Shown here: one piece after another, positions 62,486-64,000 of the stretch
Numbering within the stretch: the first letter of the stretch is position 1
Layout: each line of letters starts with the position of its first letter
DNA from: Phyllobacterium zundukense
GTDB lineage: Bacteria > Pseudomonadota > Alphaproteobacteria > Rhizobiales > Rhizobiaceae
Direction of reading: 5' to 3'
Length of the DNA stretch: 64,000 nt
Assembly (NCBI RefSeq): GCF_002764115.1
Contig: NZ_CP017940.1
Span: 2,888,501 to 2,952,500, forward strand
Translations under genes and position numbers: made by a program
The notes under the pieces: generated by a model
Databases searched by the model: none
What the model saw: only the letters and a program-made list of their open reading frames with translations
Told to the model about the DNA's origin: nothing

Positions 62486-63526
62486 ATGGGAAAGCCAAGT
62501 AAACGTATTTCCGGTCTTGGCGCGATGGTGACGATCGTGGCGATGCTTCTGTCGCTGCCCGCTGGCGCATCTGAATTCACATGGGGCGTCAATGGTCACC
62601 CGCTGGCCTCGTACCATGGGGTGACCGCCGAACAGCAGATCTCCTATCTGAAATCGCTTGGGTTGACCTCGTATCGGGTCGATGTGCAAAAACTCGATGA
62701 GCTGGAACGTCTGGATCGCCTGGTCACTGCAGCTGCCGAAAACGGAATTACGATTTTGCCGGTCCTCACGCCGGCGCTTGATCTGAAAGAGACTTCCCTC
62801 GAGGAAATTTACGCCAAATCCCGCGCGCTGGCTTTCGTGACCGCATCGCATTTCAAAGACAGGATCAAGGTTTGGGAACTCGGCAACGAGCTTGAAAACT
62901 TCGCCATCATCCAGCCGTGCGAAATGCGAGACGATGGCACGCAATATCCTTGCGAATGGGGCCTGGCAGGCGGCCTCTATCCGCTCGACTATTTTGGACC
63001 ACGCTGGGAAAAAGTGCGGACTGTGCTCAATGGCCTCTCAGACGGATTGACGGCAGCGGGCGGAGATTTCCGCAAGGCCATCGGCACTGCTGGCTGGGGT
63101 CATATAGGCGCTTTTCAGCGCATGAAACAGGATAAGGTCGAGTGGGATATTTCCGTCTGGCACTTCTATGGCGAAGATCCGGAATGGGCATTCAAGGCAT
63201 TGGCCGAATTTGGCAAACCGATCTGGATTACGGAATTCAACCACCCAAAAGGCAGCACCGACGGCGAAGACGCTCAGGCGGCCGGCCTGAAGAAGGCAAT
63301 GGAACGCATCCAGGAATTGCGCAAGACATATCCAATAGAGGCAGCGCATATTTATGAATTGATGGATGAGACCTACTGGGCGCCTGATTTCGAGGCCTAC
63401 ATGGGATTGATCCATCTGGAAAGCGACGGCGCCGGCAGCTGGCGCCCGGGAGGGCCGAAACCTGCCTACAATGTCGTGCGGGACATCATTCGCGGCGAGC
63501 GCCCAGCTGGGAGCCAGGGCCAATGA
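62486..63526 (+). CDS. Secreted clan GH-A glycoside hydrolase (PslG/GH39-like)
   Basis: A 346-aa exported glycosidase. Signal peptide MGKPSKRISGLGAMVTIVAM through LPAGASE; TIM-barrel signatures of clan GH-A follow, with the acid/base in VWELGNELEN (Glu135) and the nucleophile in KPIWITEFNHP (Glu250). Such enzymes (PslG, GH39) trim or terminate the polymer during export and are common in exopolysaccharide loci. It follows the NadE-like gene by 28 nt. The sugar linkage is unknown. Confidence 0.86.
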   Translation: MGKPSKRISGLGAMVTIVAMLLSLPAGASEFTWGVNGHPLASYHGVTAEQQISYLKSLGLTSYRVDVQKLDELERLDRLVTAAAENGITILPVLTPALDLKETSLEEIYAKSRALAFVTASHFKDRIKVWELGNELENFAIIQPCEMRDDGTQYPCEWGLAGGLYPLDYFGPRWEKVRTVLNGLSDGLTAAGGDFRKAIGTAGWGHIGAFQRMKQDKVEWDISVWHFYGEDPEWAFKALAEFGKPIWITEFNHPKGSTDGEDAQAAGLKKAMERIQELRKTYPIEAAHIYELMDETYWAPDFEAYMGLIHLESDGAGSWRPGGPKPAYNVVRDIIRGERPAGSQGQ

Positions 63527-63550
63527 TGTGTGGCTTCGCAGGGTGTAAAC

Positions 63551-64000
63551 ATGGCAACTAACGTCTTTGGTGTCCTGGTCGTCCTATTCGGTGTGCTGAT
63601 CCAGTTCATGCATCACAAATATGCGATCTATGGCATGCTTGCCTTGACGCTTTTCGGGGCGGCCGCCGCAGTTACACTGCCAGCGATGGGCGGGGCCTCC
63701 ATTCTGGTTGCCAACGTCTTCATGGTCTTCTTCGCTCTGCGGGTTTTGCGCATAACAGGATTGGCGCCTGCCATCAGCAGCCTGCTTTATCCCAGTACCG
63801 GCTTCTGGCTATTCCTGCTGATCATGTACGGGCTGATAGCGACCTTATTCTTTCCACGGCTGATGGCCGGCATGACCGAGACCATGGTTGTCCAGCGCCT
63901 TCCGGGAGGTTTGAGTCGTATCAGCCTCAATCCCCTGGGCTTTTCCAGTACACACATAACGCAGACGGTCTACGCATTGGGCAGTGTCATGTGTTTTGCG
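63551..64000 (+). CDS. Membrane protein, probable polysaccharide polymerase, 3' part missing
   Basis: The first 150 residues are hydrophobic with about five segments (VFGVLVVLFGVLIQF; GMLALTLFGAAAAVTL; SILVANVFMVFFALRVL; STGFWLFLLIMYGLIATLFF; later THITQTVYALGSVMCFA). Position after the glycosidase and the hydrophobic pattern suggest the Wzy/O-antigen-ligase polymerase of the second locus. The sequence is cut at the window end, so no catalytic loop can be checked. An acyltransferase or other membrane enzyme remains possible. Confidence 0.65.
   Translation, partial: MATNVFGVLVVLFGVLIQFMHHKYAIYGMLALTLFGAAAAVTLPAMGGASILVANVFMVFFALRVLRITGLAPAISSLLYPSTGFWLFLLIMYGLIATLFFPRLMAGMTETMVVQRLPGGLSRISLNPLGFSSTHITQTVYALGSVMCFA

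Noticed and set aside
1..64000. CRISPR array, prophage, intact IS element, tRNA or rRNA gene
   Set aside because: No regularly spaced repeats, phage structural or integrase genes, transposase, or recognisable tRNA/rRNA sequence was found on reading the window.

Overview
This 64 kb window is chromosome-like sequence from an alphaproteobacterium of the order Hyphomicrobiales (Rhizobiales), probably Phyllobacterium or a relative near Rhizobiaceae/Brucellaceae. The grounds are GC-rich coding sequence with AT-rich intergenic gaps, a zwf-pgl-edd Entner-Doudoroff operon, an ScfR-type regulator divergent from isocitrate lyase, a ureDAB..C..EFG cluster, an alpha-r14 (suhB-type) small RNA, a DUF1127 gene and rhizobial-style ExoP/ExoF polysaccharide genes. 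No tRNA, rRNA, CRISPR array, prophage or intact insertion sequence was seen. The genus is inference.

Layout. 1-5 kb: putrescine ABC transporter genes potF-potG-potH (minus strand, the last cut by the window edge), a DMT-family exporter, a 51-aa ORF and a LysR regulator. 5-10 kb: ScfR regulator, aceA, a 77-aa protein and a Crp/Fnr regulator. 10-21 kb: puuA and puuB separated by a palindromic repeat element, an enoyl-CoA hydratase divergent from a TetR regulator, a FabH-like synthase, a truncated pitA, a VapBC-type toxin-antitoxin pair, and an operon of an aldehyde dehydrogenase and two short-chain dehydrogenases. 20-24.4 kb: zwf-pgl-edd. 24.5-26.2 kb: a decayed family I.3 RTX lipase that lost its catalytic core. 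26.5-29.9 kb: GlxA/AraC regulator, folD and an orphan sarcosine oxidase beta subunit. 30-39 kb: first polysaccharide locus (kinase-less GumC-like protein, flippase, four sugar-transfer genes, O-antigen ligase/polymerase). 39-46 kb: proC and the urease cluster, with a secreted-protein gene inserted antisense between ureB and ureC and a DinB gene between ureC and ureE. 46-52 kb: luciferase-like monooxygenase, small proteins, the alpha-r14 sRNA, glycerate kinase, Dabb protein, amidase, DUF1127 gene. 52-64 kb: second polysaccharide locus, running off the window: VanZ, GT2, Wzc-like and Wza/ExoF-like genes on minus, diverging from asnB, ACP, AMP-ligase, NadE-like, clan GH-A glycosidase and a membrane protein on plus.

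How the parts may work together. PotFGH, PuuA, PuuB and possibly the aldehyde dehydrogenase fit putrescine uptake and gamma-glutamyl degradation. Zwf-Pgl-Edd feed sugars into the Entner-Doudoroff pathway, and AceA supports growth on C2 or fatty acids under the ScfR regulator. The second polysaccharide locus is the most unusual system: a carrier-protein/adenylate ligase module together with two ATP-pyrophosphatase amide-forming enzymes and a secreted glycosidase suggests an exopolysaccharide carrying an activated acyl or amide decoration. A second notable signal is regulatory: the sRNA and the DUF1127 gene each carry two tandem 22-bp boxes upstream, pointing to one shared regulator.
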